Assembly: GCA_028683385.1 (NCBI GenBank)
Contig: JAQUIJ010000001.1
Coordinates: 434,001 to 498,000, forward strand
DNA length: 64,000 nt
From: Prolixibacteraceae bacterium
GTDB lineage: Bacteria; Bacteroidota; Bacteroidia; Bacteroidales; Prolixibacteraceae
Reading direction: 5' to 3'
Shown: positions 26,202-33,974 of the stretch, in pieces
How positions within the stretch are numbered: position 1 is the first letter of the stretch
Layout: each line of letters begins with the position of its first letter
Position numbers and translations under genes: made by a program
The notes under the pieces: model-generated
What the model saw: only the letters and a program-made list of their open reading frames with translations
Databases searched by the model: none
Told to the model about the DNA's origin: nothing

Positions 26202-26816
26202 ATGGAAACAAAAAAAGATAGCACTGAAGATAAAATTCTGGAAGCAGCCAAAAATGTTTTTGTTGCCAAAGGAATGGAAGGCGCCCGGATGCAGGAAATT
26301 GCCGATGAAGCAGGAATTAATAAAGCACTGCTCCACTATTATTTCAGGAGTAAAGAAAAGCTTTTCGAAGCTATTTTCTCAAAAATCATCCAATTTGCCT
26401 TTCCGGAAATAACTCGAATTGCGCAATCGAATGAACCTTTTATCAGCAAAATAGAACAGGTTGTTGATGCTTATATTGATTTACTGATTAAACATCCGTT
26501 TATTCCAGGCTTTATCATGAAAGAACTCAATCGTGATCCTTCAGGCCTATTTAAATTAGTTGTCAAATTCGGATTAAACCCTCAGGTTATTTTCGATCAG
26601 ATCCAACTCGCTATGGATCGCGATGAAATTATACAAATGCAACCACGGCATTTGGCGGCAAACATCATTTCGATGTGTATATTTCCATTCGCAGCCCGTC
26701 CATTGGTCAGCTTTGTACTCTTTAAAGACGATCAGGTTGCACTCGATGCCTTTTATGCCGAACGGGCTGAAGTGATCAAGAAATTTGTAATCGACGCGAT
26801 AGTAATAAAAAAATAA
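26202..26816 (+). CDS. TetR-family transcriptional regulator of the efflux operon
   Basis: A 204-residue regulator. The N-terminal helix-turn-helix region has the TetR signature (FVAKGMEGARMQEIADEAG followed by INKALLHYYFRSKEKLFEAIF), and the C-terminal helical ligand domain is of normal size. It resembles the CecR/YbiH regulators that precede ybhGFSR in Enterobacteria. As first gene of the efflux operon it is predicted to repress its own promoter through the two TTAAC-N6-GTTAA palindromes. The inducer is unknown. The tolC-like gene begins 6 bases after its stop codon. Confidence 0.92.
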   Translation: METKKDSTEDKILEAAKNVFVAKGMEGARMQEIADEAGINKALLHYYFRSKEKLFEAIFSKIIQFAFPEITRIAQSNEPFISKIEQVVDAYIDLLIKHPFIPGFIMKELNRDPSGLFKLVVKFGLNPQVIFDQIQLAMDRDEIIQMQPRHLAANIISMCIFPFAARPLVSFVLFKDDQVALDAFYAERAEVIKKFVIDAIVIKK

Positions 26817-26822
26817 GTATCC

Positions 26823-28088
26823 ATGAAAACAATTAAACTACTGTTCGTTGCCTTGCTACTTCCAGTTCATCTATTGATGGCACAGGACGCAGTAACCTTG
26901 GAACAATGCCAAAAGTGGGCTCACGAAAATCACCCGGTTCTGAAACAACTGGATTTGTACCAACAAATTCTCGATCTAAAAAACGAAAACAATTCGACCA
27001 GCTTTTTACCTCAGATCAGCATGAATGGACAAGCAACTTACCAATCGGCAGTGACCAAAATTGGCATTTCGCTGCCAAACATTAAAATTCCATCGGTTGA
27101 CAAAGACCAGTACAAAGTTTATCTCGATTTTAAGCAAACGATATGGGATGGTGGTTTGAGCAAAGCCAAAGAACTGATTAACAATGCCGAAAATGCCGGT
27201 AACCTCCAACAAACCGAAGTGGAATTATATCAGGTAAAAGAAAAAGTAAACCAGTTTTTCTTTACTTCTTTCCTGATTCAGGAAAACCTGAAAATTCTGG
27301 AAAAGAAAACAGAAACTCTTTCTGAACGGCGAAAAAGTCTGGAATCGGCTGTCAATAATGGAATGGTTTTGTCGTCGAAATTAGACCAATTACTCGCCGA
27401 ACTCATTAAAACAGAGCAGATGGTCATCGAACTCAAAAGCAACAACGAAACGGTTTTGTATGCTTTGTCGATCTTGACAGGAAAAACGTCCGAACAACTG
27501 AATAATCTGAAATTACCCGAAGAACTGTCCGTTCCCGATCTGCCGATAAAAAGGCCGGAACTGGATTTATTCAGCAAGCAAAACGAGCTTTTAAATGCCA
27601 ATTCCGAAATACTTCAAAAACAACGCAATCCAAAATTATTTGGTTTTGGGCAGGCTGGCTATGGACGACCCGGAATGAATATGCTCAGCACCAAATTCGA
27701 CACCTATTACCTTGTTGGACTAGGATTCAGCTGGAATGTATTGGATTGGAAAACCACCAGCAGGCAAAAACAAATGATTAAACTTCAGCAGGATATCGTT
27801 CAAACCAAACAAGAATCGTTTGTCCGGAATATAGACTTGGCTACCGACCAGCAAACTAAGCAGATTAATCAGATTGCTGAATTGCTGAAAACTGATCAGG
27901 AATTAATTGCAATTCGGGAACGAATCACGAAAACATCAGCCTCAAAACTTGAAAATGGATCCATTACGATGGCCGATTACATTCAGGATTTAAATGCCGA
28001 AACGACTGCCCGGCTGATGCTCGAAACCCGCAAAATTCAGTTGAAAGAAGCCCGGATTAAACTTGAGAATATCAGGGGAGTTCAGTAG
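26823..28088 (+). CDS. TolC-family outer membrane efflux protein
   Basis: A 421-residue exported protein with a signal peptide (MKTIKLLFVALLLPVHLLMAQ) and two long helical repeats with coiled-coil character, as in the OEP family. Typical segments are VTLEQCQKWAHENHPVLKQ near the N-terminus, LDQLLAELIKTEQ, and ISMNGQATYQSA. It provides the outer-membrane channel for the ABC exporter encoded downstream. The Enterobacterial ybh operon lacks its own TolC gene, so this operon is more self-contained. Confidence 0.92.
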   Translation: MKTIKLLFVALLLPVHLLMAQDAVTLEQCQKWAHENHPVLKQLDLYQQILDLKNENNSTSFLPQISMNGQATYQSAVTKIGISLPNIKIPSVDKDQYKVYLDFKQTIWDGGLSKAKELINNAENAGNLQQTEVELYQVKEKVNQFFFTSFLIQENLKILEKKTETLSERRKSLESAVNNGMVLSSKLDQLLAELIKTEQMVIELKSNNETVLYALSILTGKTSEQLNNLKLPEELSVPDLPIKRPELDLFSKQNELLNANSEILQKQRNPKLFGFGQAGYGRPGMNMLSTKFDTYYLVGLGFSWNVLDWKTTSRQKQMIKLQQDIVQTKQESFVRNIDLATDQQTKQINQIAELLKTDQELIAIRERITKTSASKLENGSITMADYIQDLNAETTARLMLETRKIQLKEARIKLENIRGVQ

Positions 28089-28135
28089 AGTTATAAGTGA
28101 TGAATTATAAGTTATAAAAAACAGATATAAACACA
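28089..28135. repeat. TTATAAGT-type repeat between tolC-like and hlyD-like genes
   Basis: GTTATAAGTGATGAATTATAAGTTATAA contains three GTTATAAGT/TTATAAGT units. It fills the junction between two genes of the same operon. Confidence 0.45.
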
Positions 28136-29023
28136 ATGAATATGAAAAAACTACAAATCATAGCATTGGCTTTTCTGGTGTTGGGAGCCTGCAAAAACGG
28201 AGAAAAGCAATCGGACGCCTACGGAAATTTTGAGGCAGTAGAAACCATCGTCTCTTCGGAAATGCCGGGCAAACTGCTCAACATGAATGCCAAACAGGGC
28301 GACCTGCTCGAACCGGGCAAACTGATTGCCCTGATTGACACCACCGAATTGAATTTGAAAAAACTACAAACTCAGGCACAACTCGAAGCCAGCGAAACAA
28401 AGAAACAAAACGTTGCAGCACAGATCAATGTATTTAAAGAACAGAAAAAGAACGTGCAGACCACACAACAGCGCATTACCAAAATGTTTGCCGACAAAGC
28501 CGCAACGCAGCAACAGGTTGACGACATCAATGGTCAAATGAATGTTCTGGACAAACAGATTTCGGCTACAAATACCCAGTTTCAATTGATTGGCAGCGAA
28601 ATGGAAGTTGTTAAACGACAGCTAGATCTGATTAGCGAACAGTTGACCAAATGCCGTATCAACAGCCCGATCAAAGGAACTGTATTGGAAACTTACCTCG
28701 AAAACGGCGAATTGGCAACTCCGGGTAAACCAGTTCTGAAAATGGCCGATTTAAGCAATCTGGAATTGAAAGTTTATGTTTCGGGAGCGCAACTAGCTAA
28801 TGTAAAACTTGGGAATGCGGTTAAAGTGTTGATCGATTCGGATGCGAAAGAGATGCAACCCATGAGTGGCAAAATCACCTGGATTTCGTCGGAATCGGAA
28901 TTCACACCTAAAATTATCCAGACCAAAGAAGAACGAGTGAAACTGATGTATGCCGTTAAAATATCGGTTGCCAACGACGGTAGACTGAAAATCGGAATGC
29001 CGGGGGAAGTCGTTTTTCAGTAA
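28136..29023 (+). CDS. HlyD-family periplasmic adaptor lipoprotein
   Basis: A 295-residue membrane fusion protein. The lipobox VLGAC gives Cys18 or Cys19 depending on which of two close ATG codons (28136, 28142) is used. A split biotinyl-lipoyl domain (VSSEMPGKLLNMNAKQGDLL and INSPIKGTVLETYLENGEL) flanks a helical hairpin of about 80 residues rich in Lys and Gln. It resembles YbhG. It is predicted to link the inner-membrane ABC transporter to the TolC-type channel. A repeat-containing gap of 80 bases separates it from the first ATPase gene. Confidence 0.9.
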   Translation: MNMKKLQIIALAFLVLGACKNGEKQSDAYGNFEAVETIVSSEMPGKLLNMNAKQGDLLEPGKLIALIDTTELNLKKLQTQAQLEASETKKQNVAAQINVFKEQKKNVQTTQQRITKMFADKAATQQQVDDINGQMNVLDKQISATNTQFQLIGSEMEVVKRQLDLISEQLTKCRINSPIKGTVLETYLENGELATPGKPVLKMADLSNLELKVYVSGAQLANVKLGNAVKVLIDSDAKEMQPMSGKITWISSESEFTPKIIQTKEERVKLMYAVKISVANDGRLKIGMPGEVVFQ

Positions 29024-29103
29024 GCAGCCACAGTGCTCAGTAAACAGATGGCAAATAGCATGAAATCAGTAATTCAGTCCTTCAGTAATTCAACCTTTCG
29101 GTC

Positions 29104-30006
29104 ATGATCAGTATTCAACACATCAGCAAATCCTATAAAGATGCACAGGCGGTTCGAGACATTTCGCTCGAAGTGAAAAAAGGCGAATTGTTTGGACTGA
29201 TTGGCCCTGACGGAGCCGGGAAGACAACCCTGATGCGCATCCTGATGACCTTGCTCATTCAGGATGAAGGCAACGCCACAATGAACGGGTTCGATGTAAT
29301 AAAGGATTACAAAAAGATCAGGAACATTGTTGGCTATATGCCCGGACGTTTTTCGCTTTACCAGGACTTGACCGTTGAGGAAAACCTGAACTTTTTTGCC
29401 ACTGTTTTTAAAACTACAGTTGCCGAAAACTATGAACTGATCAAGGACATTTATATTCAAATTGAACCTTTCAAAAACCGTTTGGCCGGGAAGCTTTCCG
29501 GAGGAATGAAGCAAAAACTGGCATTGTCGTGCGCTCTGATTCATAAACCTGAAATTCTGGTTTTGGACGAACCAACCACTGGAGTCGATGCTGTTTCGCG
29601 CAAGGAATTCTGGGATATGCTGAAAAAACTTCAGCAAAAGGGAATTACCATCCTGGTTTCGACCCCATACATGGACGAAGCAATGCTTTGCAACCGCGTG
29701 GCGCTTATGCAAAAAGGGAAAGTATTGGATATTGATACTCCTCAGAAATTGGTAGAAAACTATGCGCGAAAATTATATGCCATAAAATCAAACGACATGC
29801 ACCGGCTGATTCAGGATTTACGGTCGTTCGAAAAAACGGATTCGGCATTTGCATTTGGTCAGTATCTGCATGTAACAGGCAAAGACGACGAAGTTGAAGC
29901 GACTGAATTCGAAGACTATCTCTTGAAAAAAGATCATGTTGAATTAGAGGTTTTCGACATACAACCGACCATTGAAGATGTGTTTATGAATATGATGAAT
30001 GAATAA
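29104..30006 (+). CDS. ABC transporter ATP-binding protein (first half of a YbhF-like pair)
   Basis: A 300-residue ATPase with Walker A GPDGAGKTTL, signature LSGGMKQKLAL, Walker B ILVLDEPTTGVD and the switch segment STPYMDEAMLCNRVALM. A C-terminal tail of about 70 residues follows the catalytic domain. In E. coli the YbhF protein contains two such domains in one chain; here they are encoded by separate neighbouring genes. It is predicted to form a heterodimer with the next ATPase and to power the two ABC-2 permeases. Confidence 0.94.
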   Translation: MISIQHISKSYKDAQAVRDISLEVKKGELFGLIGPDGAGKTTLMRILMTLLIQDEGNATMNGFDVIKDYKKIRNIVGYMPGRFSLYQDLTVEENLNFFATVFKTTVAENYELIKDIYIQIEPFKNRLAGKLSGGMKQKLALSCALIHKPEILVLDEPTTGVDAVSRKEFWDMLKKLQQKGITILVSTPYMDEAMLCNRVALMQKGKVLDIDTPQKLVENYARKLYAIKSNDMHRLIQDLRSFEKTDSAFAFGQYLHVTGKDDEVEATEFEDYLLKKDHVELEVFDIQPTIEDVFMNMMNE

Positions 30007-30110
30007 ATGATTTAACCACTAAGATCACGAAGAAAATCACAAAGAAACACCAAGTATAAATTGTTTTTTAATCTGTGAAAATCAGTGTCGTCTGTGGTAA
30101 AACAAAGAAA
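30007..30110. repeat. AACCACTAAGA-type repeat between the two ABC ATPase genes
   Basis: TTTAACCACTAAGATCACGA, AATCACAAAGAAACACCAAG and then TCTGTGGTAAAAC form an imperfect inverted repeat of a type seen widely in bacterial intergenic DNA. It occupies the whole junction; the second ATPase start at 30111 was chosen because the frame upstream of it lies in this repeat. Confidence 0.55.
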
Positions 30111-30839
30111 ATGGAAAAAGTAATTGAAGTTCACAACCTCGTAAAGAAATTTGGTTCGTTCGTTGCCAACGATCACCTGAATTTTGATGTGTTCCAAGGC
30201 GAAATATTTGGTTTCCTGGGAGCTAACGGCGCAGGAAAAACCACAGCCATGAAGATTCTTTGCGGCCTCTCCTCTCCGACTTCTGGTCAGGTGAAAGTGG
30301 CTGGTTTCGACATTTATAAAGAAACCGAAAAAATAAAGCGGAATATTGGTTACATGAGCCAGAAATTTTCGCTTTACGAGGACATGACCATTGCTGAAAA
30401 CATCCGTTTTTTTTCCGGAATTTATGGCATATCACCCAAGAACCGTAAAGAAAAACAGGATAAATTACTGAAAGATCTCGATCTCGAATCGGCCAAAGAT
30501 TCGCTGATTGGCTCGCTGCCATTGGGATGGAAACAAAAGCTAGCCTTTTCGGTAGCTATTTTTCACGATCCGAAAATCGTTTTTCTCGATGAACCAACCG
30601 GTGGAGTTGACCCGATTACCCGTCGCAAATTCTGGGATTTGATTTACGAAGCTTCTGACCGCGGAATTACCATTTTTGTGACCACGCACTACATGGACGA
30701 AGCCGAATATTGCAACCGTGTTTCGATTATGAATGAAGGCCGCATTGAAGCGCTCGATACGCCTGACAACCTAAAGAAGCAATTTGGTGCAAAAAACATG
30801 GACGAGGTTTTCCTGAAAATTGCCAGAAACGTAGAATAA
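30111..30839 (+). CDS. ABC transporter ATP-binding protein (second half of a YbhF-like pair)
   Basis: A 242-residue ATPase starting MEKVIEVHNLVKKFG; a longer frame exists from 30075 but runs into the repeat. Walker A is GANGAGKTTAM and Walker B VFLDEPTGGVD. The signature is LPLGWKQKLAF in place of LSGGQ, a variant also characteristic of the C-terminal domain of YbhF, which supports the split-YbhF reading. H-loop segment TTHYMDEAEYCNRVSIM is present. It pairs with the preceding ATPase. Confidence 0.94.
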   Translation: MEKVIEVHNLVKKFGSFVANDHLNFDVFQGEIFGFLGANGAGKTTAMKILCGLSSPTSGQVKVAGFDIYKETEKIKRNIGYMSQKFSLYEDMTIAENIRFFSGIYGISPKNRKEKQDKLLKDLDLESAKDSLIGSLPLGWKQKLAFSVAIFHDPKIVFLDEPTGGVDPITRRKFWDLIYEASDRGITIFVTTHYMDEAEYCNRVSIMNEGRIEALDTPDNLKKQFGAKNMDEVFLKIARNVE

Positions 30840-30842
30840 TTG

Positions 30843-30922
30843 TTGTGAGTTACGCGATCCGGGTTTCGAGTTTCTTAAAACTTCAACCCGTAACCCGTAA
30901 CCTGTAACCCGAAACCCGTAAT
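30843..30922. repeat. TAACCCG-rich palindromic repeat (ATPase-permease gap)
   Basis: Repeated GTAACCCGTAACC units and a GGGTTTCGAG/CCCGAAACCC inverted arrangement, related to the elements at 11109-11166 and 12176-12240 in the trp operon. Confidence 0.6.
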
Positions 30923-30930
30923 TTTTAAAT

Positions 30931-32040
30931 ATGAAACAATTTATAGGTTTTCTCCGGAAAGAATTTCTGCACATTTTTCGCGATCCGCGAACGATGCTGA
31001 TCATCTTTCTATTGCCAATCGTGCAACTGTTGCTGTTTGGAAAGGTTATCAATACTGATATTCAGAATTCAAAAATTGCCATTCTTGATCAATCGCACGA
31101 CAATACGACCCGCGAAATTACCTCGAAGCTAATGTCCTCGGGCTATTTTGTATTGGGCGAAGAATTGATGCCCAGCGACGATGTAGAAGATGTTTTCCGG
31201 AAAGGAAAAGTAAAAATGGTGGTCACTTTTGGAACCAATTTCGAGCAAACGCTGGAGCGCGACGGAAAAGTTGACGTCCAGCTATTGGCCGATGCTTCCG
31301 ATCCGAACACCGCGCGAATCCTGACTAATTACGCTTCAGGAATAATAAACGACTATGTGAAAAAAGAAAAGCTTAAAAACATCGAGCTACCAAACCAGAT
31401 AAATACTGAAGTGCGCATGCTTTACAACGAAGGCTTGAAAAGTGTGTACATGTTTGTACCCGGAATTATGGCCATGATCCTGATGCTGATTTCGGCCATG
31501 ATGACTTCTATTTCCATCAGTAAAGAGAAAGAACTTGGAACCATGGAAGTGTTGCTGGCTTCGCCGCTAAAACCGATTCAAATTGTGCTGGGAAAGGTTA
31601 CGCCTTATTTATTGTTGTCGTTTGTGAATGCACTTACAATCATCATTATCGGAGTGTTTATTTTTGGCGTACCTATCAAAGGGAGCTTCTTTCTCCTGAT
31701 GGCCGAAAGCTTCTTGTTTATCCTGATGGCGCTCAGTTTAGGAATCCTGATTTCGACCGTTGCACCCAACCAAATGGTTGCAATGTTCATTTCGGTATTG
31801 GCACTCATGCTTCCAACCATCTTGCTTTCAGGATTCATGTTTCCGATTGAAAATATGCCATTGCCATTGCGCATCATCAGTCACGCCATGCCGCCAAGGT
31901 GGTTTATTGTGATCATTAAAAACATCATGCTGAAAGGAACCGGAATTATGTATGTGTGGAAAGAAACACTGATTTTGATGTTTATGGCATTCGTATTTAT
32001 TGCATTGAGTATTAAGAATTTCAAGATAAGATTGGAGTAA
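30931..32040 (+). CDS. ABC-2 type permease (YbhS/YbhR-like), first copy
   Basis: A 369-residue inner-membrane protein with one N-terminal helix (MLIIFLLPIVQLLLFGKVI), an extracytoplasmic domain of about 150 residues, and five C-terminal helices. The conserved KEKELGTMEVLLASPLKPIQIVLGK segment is the cytoplasmic coupling region of ABC2_membrane_3 permeases. It is followed by a paralogue; the pair would form the heterodimeric pore of the exporter driven by the two ATPases. Confidence 0.93.
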   Translation: MKQFIGFLRKEFLHIFRDPRTMLIIFLLPIVQLLLFGKVINTDIQNSKIAILDQSHDNTTREITSKLMSSGYFVLGEELMPSDDVEDVFRKGKVKMVVTFGTNFEQTLERDGKVDVQLLADASDPNTARILTNYASGIINDYVKKEKLKNIELPNQINTEVRMLYNEGLKSVYMFVPGIMAMILMLISAMMTSISISKEKELGTMEVLLASPLKPIQIVLGKVTPYLLLSFVNALTIIIIGVFIFGVPIKGSFFLLMAESFLFILMALSLGILISTVAPNQMVAMFISVLALMLPTILLSGFMFPIENMPLPLRIISHAMPPRWFIVIIKNIMLKGTGIMYVWKETLILMFMAFVFIALSIKNFKIRLE

Positions 32041-32044
32041 AAAA

Positions 32045-32096
32045 AGTTCGGAGTGCCTAAAGTACTTCCGACATTTAACTCCAGGCACTCCGAACT
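32045..32096. repeat. GAGTGCCT hairpin element (permease-permease gap)
   Basis: Perfect 14-bp arms AGTTCGGAGTGCCT (32045-32058) and AGGCACTCCGAACT (32083-32096) with a 24-base loop. The same core occurs in the elements at 53444-53479 and 58852-58893. Confidence 0.75.
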
Positions 32097-32117
32097 CCGA
32101 ACTTTAGACACATTATT

Positions 32118-33236
32118 ATGAAAACACTCTTTTACGTCATACAGAAAGAATTCATCCAGGTGAGGCGCAACAAAACGATGCTCCGGATGATCATTATGAT
32201 TCCATTGTTACAAATGCTGGTTTTGGTATTTGCAGCCACCTACGATTTGAAGAACGTCAATATTTACCTGGTCGATAAGGACATGTCGTCAACCTCGCGC
32301 GAACTGGCGTCTAAACTGGATGCGTCGCCTTTTTTCACCATTAACAATACTTCGTTTAATCCCGACGACGGCGAGAAAGCGATTTTGGACAACAAAGATC
32401 ACATGGTATTGGTCATTCCTCAGGGATTTGAACGCAACCTGATTCGCGACGACAAAGCCAGTTTGCAGTTGCTGGTAAATGCCATCGACGGGCAAGCCGC
32501 GCAGTTGGGCTATTCGTATGCCGCCTCGGTGATTCGCGATTTCAACAAAAACATTATTGCCGAATGGAAAGGATTGCCCGAATTCAATCCGCCATACCAA
32601 ATCAATGCGGTATCGAGGTTCTGGTATAATTCAGAACTCGAATACAAATGGTACATGGCGCCAGGCGTTCTTTGTATTTTGGTTACACTAATCGGTTTGT
32701 TTCTTTCTGGAATGAGCCTTGTAAAAGAAAAAGAACAGGGAACCATCGAACAGTTGAATGTGACTCCAATACGAAAAATCCAGTTTTTGGCCGGGAAGCT
32801 GATTCCATTCGTTGTAATTGCCCTGTTCGACCTTTCCTTCGGACTTTTGATTGCCAAGTTGGTTTTCCATCTTCCTGTTGTTGGAAGCTTGTGGCTGGTT
32901 TTTGGCTTTGGGATGCTTTACCTACTTGGTATTCTTGGGCTTGGATTATTCGTTTCGACGCTGGCCGATACGCAGCAACAAGTGATGTTTGTAACTTACT
33001 TTTTCATGATGATCTTTATCCTGATGGGCGGCGTATTCACTCCGGTTGACAGTATGCCACATTGGGCGCAAATCGTCGACGAGGGCAATCCGATTTATCA
33101 TTTCATCAGAGTTATGCGCATGGTGGTGTTAAAAGGATCGAACTTTGGAGACCTTATTCATGAATTTATTGCCATGAGCATTATCGGAATTACCTTTTTG
33201 AGTCTGGCAGTGTTGAGGTATCGAAAAACGGCTTAA
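32118..33236 (+). CDS. ABC-2 type permease (YbhS/YbhR-like), second copy
   Basis: A 372-residue paralogue of the preceding permease with the same topology: N-terminal helix (MIIMIPLLQMLVLVFAATY), large outer loop, then five helices. The coupling segment KEKEQGTIEQLNVTPIRKIQFLAGK is conserved. It is the last gene of the seven-gene exporter operon. A GTCATT/AATGAC repeat cluster follows, with no T-rich terminator evident. Confidence 0.93.
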   Translation: MKTLFYVIQKEFIQVRRNKTMLRMIIMIPLLQMLVLVFAATYDLKNVNIYLVDKDMSSTSRELASKLDASPFFTINNTSFNPDDGEKAILDNKDHMVLVIPQGFERNLIRDDKASLQLLVNAIDGQAAQLGYSYAASVIRDFNKNIIAEWKGLPEFNPPYQINAVSRFWYNSELEYKWYMAPGVLCILVTLIGLFLSGMSLVKEKEQGTIEQLNVTPIRKIQFLAGKLIPFVVIALFDLSFGLLIAKLVFHLPVVGSLWLVFGFGMLYLLGILGLGLFVSTLADTQQQVMFVTYFFMMIFILMGGVFTPVDSMPHWAQIVDEGNPIYHFIRVMRMVVLKGSNFGDLIHEFIAMSIIGITFLSLAVLRYRKTA

Positions 33237-33261
33237 AGGAAAGTGTTCAGTCGCAGTAACC

Positions 33262-33364
33262 AGAAAAGAAGTCATTGATGGTCATTAAGTCATTCGTAGT
33301 CATTGGTTGTAGTTCCAACAATGAATGACAATGAATGACGCGAAGCAATGACAATGAATGACCT
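33262..33364. repeat. GTCATT/AATGAC repeat cluster
   Basis: Three GTCATT units on the left and three AATGAC units on the right (AATGAATGAC twice exactly) form an imperfect palindrome between the exporter operon and the convergent FMN-binding protein gene. Related clusters are at 38251-38336 and 46170-46232. Confidence 0.65.
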
Positions 33365-33368
33365 GTTT

Positions 33369-33896
33369 TTACAGTTGCCCCGAATTCAGAATGGCATATA
33401 AAATAGCCAACCTAAAGCGGTAATCCGAATAACTTGCTCCACTAACTGCATCAATCCGATTGAAGTCTTGTTTTTCGAGCATTTGATTTTCGTAGCTCGG
33501 GTAGGCAATTGCCGGAGTAGTCCCGCTCTGAAGCATCTGTTTGCAATAAGCTTCATCGTGCTGTTTACCATGACCGTCCTTATGAATTTCATCGTAGTCA
33601 ATCGAGATCATTTTCCCGCGTTTCATTTCAAAAGTCACTTCATGCCTGTACCCAAAATCATCAGCCGGACTGGCTCCTTTGTAAGTTCCATCCTTCAGGT
33701 CCGAAACCAATCCGGGAAAATGGTTTTCATCGCAAATTTCATGAAATGCTGACCGGACTTTGTTCATGTCAGACCGTTCAATAATCCAATGAATTTTCTC
33801 AAGAATTGCAGATTTTTCCTGATCCGGATTTGATGGATGCGAAAATGAAGTACAAACAATAAAACACACAAACAGAGGGGCTAAATAATTTTTCAT
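33369..33896 (-). CDS. Exported FMN-binding domain protein
   Basis: A 175-residue protein. ATG 33896 was chosen because it gives a signal peptide (MKNYLAPLFVCFIVCTSFS); the longer frame runs into the divergent promoter. After a helical stretch of 45 residues comes an FMN_bind-like domain: DGTYKGASPADDFGYRHEVT, KISIDYDEI-like strands and the C-terminal DAVSGASYSDYRFRLA. The SGAS segment matches the SGAT-type motif at which FMN is covalently attached to Ser or Thr in flavinylated proteins. A role in extracytoplasmic electron transfer is inferred. It diverges from the phosphatase-fold gene at 33975. Confidence 0.75.
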   Translation of the reverse strand: MKNYLAPLFVCFIVCTSFSHPSNPDQEKSAILEKIHWIIERSDMNKVRSAFHEICDENHFPGLVSDLKDGTYKGASPADDFGYRHEVTFEMKRGKMISIDYDEIHKDGHGKQHDEAYCKQMLQSGTTPAIAYPSYENQMLEKQDFNRIDAVSGASYSDYRFRLAILYAILNSGQL

Positions 33897-33922
33897 GTAT
33901 CGGATACGTTTTCGGTTAGTAA

Positions 33923-33953
33923 TTGGGTATGATTCTTTGTTTTTATACTTTTG
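33923..33953 (+). promoter_or_regulatory. Bacteroidota-type promoter of the phosphatase-fold gene
   Basis: TTG (33923-33925) and TACTTTTG (33946-33953) with a 20-base spacer match the -33/-7 consensus. The predicted transcription start near 33960 leaves a 15-base leader before ATG 33975. Confidence 0.65.
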
Positions 33954-33974
33954 CCACACAAATTTAAGCCAACC

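Noticed and set aside
30075-30110. N-terminal extension of the second ABC ATPase
   Set aside because: The 12 extra codons lie inside an AACCACTAAGA-type repeat, and MEKVIEVHNL at 30111 is the normal ATPase start.
33897-33959. N-terminal extension of the FMN-binding protein
   Set aside because: It would overlap the predicted divergent promoter and hide the signal peptide that begins at 33896.
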